This document shows, piece after piece, positions 5,387 to 7,246 of a DNA stretch of 7,246 nucleotides (position 1 is its first letter; each line of letters opens with the position of its first letter). The position numbers were made by a program, and so were the translations under genes. Below the pieces are notes generated by a model. That model was not told where the DNA came from, made no database searches, and was given only the letters and a program-made list of their open reading frames with translations. The stretch spans positions 1-7,246 of the forward strand of contig CAMSXY010000058.1 of assembly GCA_947065955.1 (NCBI GenBank), written 5' to 3'. Source of the stretch: an uncultured Caryophanales bacterium (lineage in GTDB: Bacteria; Bacillota_I; Bacilli_A; RF39; UBA660).

Positions 5387-7201
5387 ATGTCAAATCTATA
5401 TTTTCCGACATGTGGTCTTTTCTGTATTGTTTTTATTGTAATATTATTTTTTTCAAAAAAAAGGTTGAATACAAAGGAGACTAAAATTTATTCTTTTATG
5501 ATTTTGAGTAGTCTTTTTGATTTAATATTGGTAACTATAGAACTTCTTATTGCTTATTATAATTATAGTGAATCTACTTATTTCCTTTTGAAACTTATTA
5601 ATAAAATAGATTTTATACATTATATAGTATGGCCGACTCTTCTTTTTCTTTATATTTATTATATAACATATTTAGATATAAAAAAGTATAATTTGTTAAA
5701 AAAGATATTAATTGTTGCAGATATCCTTTTTGTTTTTATTGAATTTTTGTTGCCCATTGAACTAATAAATCAAAATGGTTCTATGGGAATTACTGGTTTA
5801 TCCTCTAGTTTTGTTTATGTTATTGCAATGCTTTATTTAGTGGGAATGGTAATTATTTTATTATTCAATATACAAAAAATTTTTAATGCAAAATATGTAC
5901 CCATTATTAGCTTTATCATTTTTATGGTAATTGCAGCTGTGGTTAGAGTTATTAATCCCACATTGATTATTATTCCAACTATTCTTGTTTATATTGATTT
6001 AATTATGTATAATACGATAGAAAATCCTGATATGAAAATGATTCAACAACTTAATTTGGCTAAAGATCAAGCAGAAAAAGCTAATCGAGCTAAAAGTGAT
6101 TTTTTATCAAGTATGAGTCATGAAATTAGAACACCTTTAAATGCGATAGTAGGATTATCCGAAGATATTGCCTCTTATAAGGATAAAGTTCCAAAAGAAG
6201 TGGTTGAGGACACAGAAGATATTTTAAATGCATCTCAAACTCTTTTAGAGATTGTTGGGAATATATTAGATATTAATAAAATTGAAAGTAATAAAATGGA
6301 AATTGTTGAAAATCCATATAATTTTAAGGAAGAAATAATGAAAATGGCTAAAGTAGCTGCTACAAGGATTGGTGAAAAGCCGATCGATTTTAAGATGTCT
6401 TTTGCGGATGATCTTCCTTATGAACTTATCGGAGATAAAGTTCATATGAAAGGGATAGTTAACAATTTACTTACCAACGCTTTTAAATATACGGAAAAAG
6501 GAGAGGTTAATTTTACTGTAAAATGTATTAATCAAAAAGATATTTGTCATTTGATGATTAGTGTAGAGGATACAGGAAGAGGAATAAAAGCTGAACTTAT
6601 TCATAAACTATTTACTAAGTTTGAACGATTGGATATTGAAAAGAATACAACAGCAGAGGGGACGGGACTAGGGCTAGCTATTACAAAGTCTTTGGTAGAA
6701 ATGATGGGTGGAAAAATCAATGTTCAAAGTCAATATGGCAGAGGATCTTTATTTATAGTTCAAATTCCTCAAAAAATTAGTAAAATGGTAGAACCTCTAT
6801 CCTCTATTGTAAAAAATGATTCTAATTCTTCTTATGGAAGAAAAAGAATATTAGTGGTAGATGATAATAAATTAAATATTAAAGTGGCTAGAAAAGCCTT
6901 ACAAAATTTTTCTTTTGAAATAGATGAATGTCTTAATGGACAAGAATGCCTTAAAAAAATTGTTCGTGGAGATGAATATGATCTTATTCTTATGGACATT
7001 ATGATGCCAACTATGAGCGGAAAAGAAACGCTTATGAATTTAAAAAAAATCCCAAATTTTAAAATTCCTGTAATTGCTCTTACGGCAGATGCCGTTTCAG
7101 GTGCAAGAGAAAAATATATTGAAGATGGTTTTTCTGATTATGTAGCAAAACCTTTTAATAGAGAACAGATTAAAGATAAGTTAGATCTTTTGTTTAAATA
7201 A
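5387..7201 (+). CDS. Hybrid sensor histidine kinase, 7-TM input, C-terminal receiver
   Basis: A 604-residue membrane kinase that should autophosphorylate on ATP and pass phosphate to its own receiver. About seven hydrophobic helices fill residues 6-208 (near 6-22, 34-58, 76-96, 105-124, 140-162, 171-188 and 190-208) with short loops, so the signal is probably sensed within or at the membrane. A short helical linker (212-236) leads to HisKA with SHEIRTP (244-250, phospho-acceptor His245). The HATPase domain (about 350-462) has the N box NNLLTNAFKYT (359-369), DTGRGI (395-400), FTKFER (409-414) and GTGLGL (425-430). After a Ser-rich linker, the receiver (487-603) has Asp492/Asp493, phospho-acceptor Asp537, Thr566 and Lys588. 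All catalytic residues are intact. No HPt or DNA-binding domain is attached and no separate regulator is in the window, so the target is unknown. Alone behind its own promoter. Confidence 0.93.
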   Translation: MSNLYFPTCGLFCIVFIVILFFSKKRLNTKETKIYSFMILSSLFDLILVTIELLIAYYNYSESTYFLLKLINKIDFIHYIVWPTLLFLYIYYITYLDIKKYNLLKKILIVADILFVFIEFLLPIELINQNGSMGITGLSSSFVYVIAMLYLVGMVIILLFNIQKIFNAKYVPIISFIIFMVIAAVVRVINPTLIIIPTILVYIDLIMYNTIENPDMKMIQQLNLAKDQAEKANRAKSDFLSSMSHEIRTPLNAIVGLSEDIASYKDKVPKEVVEDTEDILNASQTLLEIVGNILDINKIESNKMEIVENPYNFKEEIMKMAKVAATRIGEKPIDFKMSFADDLPYELIGDKVHMKGIVNNLLTNAFKYTEKGEVNFTVKCINQKDICHLMISVEDTGRGIKAELIHKLFTKFERLDIEKNTTAEGTGLGLAITKSLVEMMGGKINVQSQYGRGSLFIVQIPQKISKMVEPLSSIVKNDSNSSYGRKRILVVDDNKLNIKVARKALQNFSFEIDECLNGQECLKKIVRGDEYDLILMDIMMPTMSGKETLMNLKKIPNFKIPVIALTADAVSGAREKYIEDGFSDYVAKPFNREQIKDKLDLLFK

Positions 7202-7246
7202 TTTTTATTTAGTAGTATCATTTGTTTTTTTAGTATTTAATAGGTA
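7202..7246. other. Trailing non-coding end of window
   Basis: The 45 bases after the kinase stop are AT-rich. A weak AT-only hairpin, AAATAA/TTATTT (7196-7201 and 7205-7210), overlaps the stop codon, and a run of seven T follows further on. Neither makes a convincing terminator and no gene start is visible before the window ends. Confidence 0.5.

Noticed and set aside
109..7201. Reassigned genetic code (TGA as tryptophan), considered because of the low GC
   Set aside because: Tryptophans are encoded by TGG, all genes end at TAA, and no frame needs reading through TGA.
1..7246. CRISPR array, insertion sequence, tRNA or riboswitch
   Set aside because: No spaced repeats, transposase motifs, cloverleaf or long structured leader were seen; gaps between genes are all under about 125 bases.

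Overview
This 7.2 kb piece comes from an AT-rich genome (about 30% GC by eye) that looks like a low-GC Bacillota, probably of the Bacilli/Erysipelotrichia or related uncultured gut lineages. The reasons are a CdaA-CdaR pair, Shine-Dalgarno sequences with GGAG usually seven bases before the ATG, sigma-A promoters with extended -10 boxes, short hairpin-plus-T terminators, and monoderm-style lipoproteins. All seven genes end in TAA, and none needs TGA read as tryptophan, so the standard bacterial code applies. The lineage is inference; no taxonomic marker gene is present. The first 45 bases are not genomic. They match the end of an Illumina P5 adapter, an 8-base index position and the Read 1 primer, so this is the untrimmed end of a contig.

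Layout: (1) 57-2282, a promoter, cdaA (diadenylate cyclase, makes c-di-AMP) and the overlapping cdaR (membrane-anchored YbbR-domain regulator), closed by a long hairpin that can terminate in both directions. The glmM gene that often follows this pair is absent. (2) 2320-2520, a small DUF378-like two-helix membrane protein on the minus strand, convergent with cdaR. (3) 2630-3628, a lipoprotein with a LolA/YdcC-like domain plus a C-terminal DUF4367-like domain, divergent from the DUF378 gene. (4) 3683-4231, an unrecognised single-pass membrane protein whose outer domain may be a thioredoxin fold without the CXXC pair, with its own promoter and a good terminator. (5) 4354-5313, a soluble PlsC-type acyltransferase behind a near-consensus promoter. 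(6) 5387-7201, a hybrid sensor histidine kinase (about seven membrane helices, HisKA, HATPase, receiver) with its own promoter. Bases 7202-7246 hold no supported gene.

Most genes after cdaAR are transcribed alone, and the theme is the cell envelope: c-di-AMP turgor/wall homeostasis, surface lipoproteins, phospholipid acylation and membrane sensing. Nothing directly ties them into one pathway. I do not see a defence island, mobile element, CRISPR array or RNA gene. The least ordinary items are the CXXC-less thioredoxin-like candidate, the DGG variant of the cyclase DGA motif, the extended N-terminus of CdaR and the hybrid kinase without a partner. Three start codons were moved inward because the ribosome binding site lies between the longest possible start and an internal ATG.
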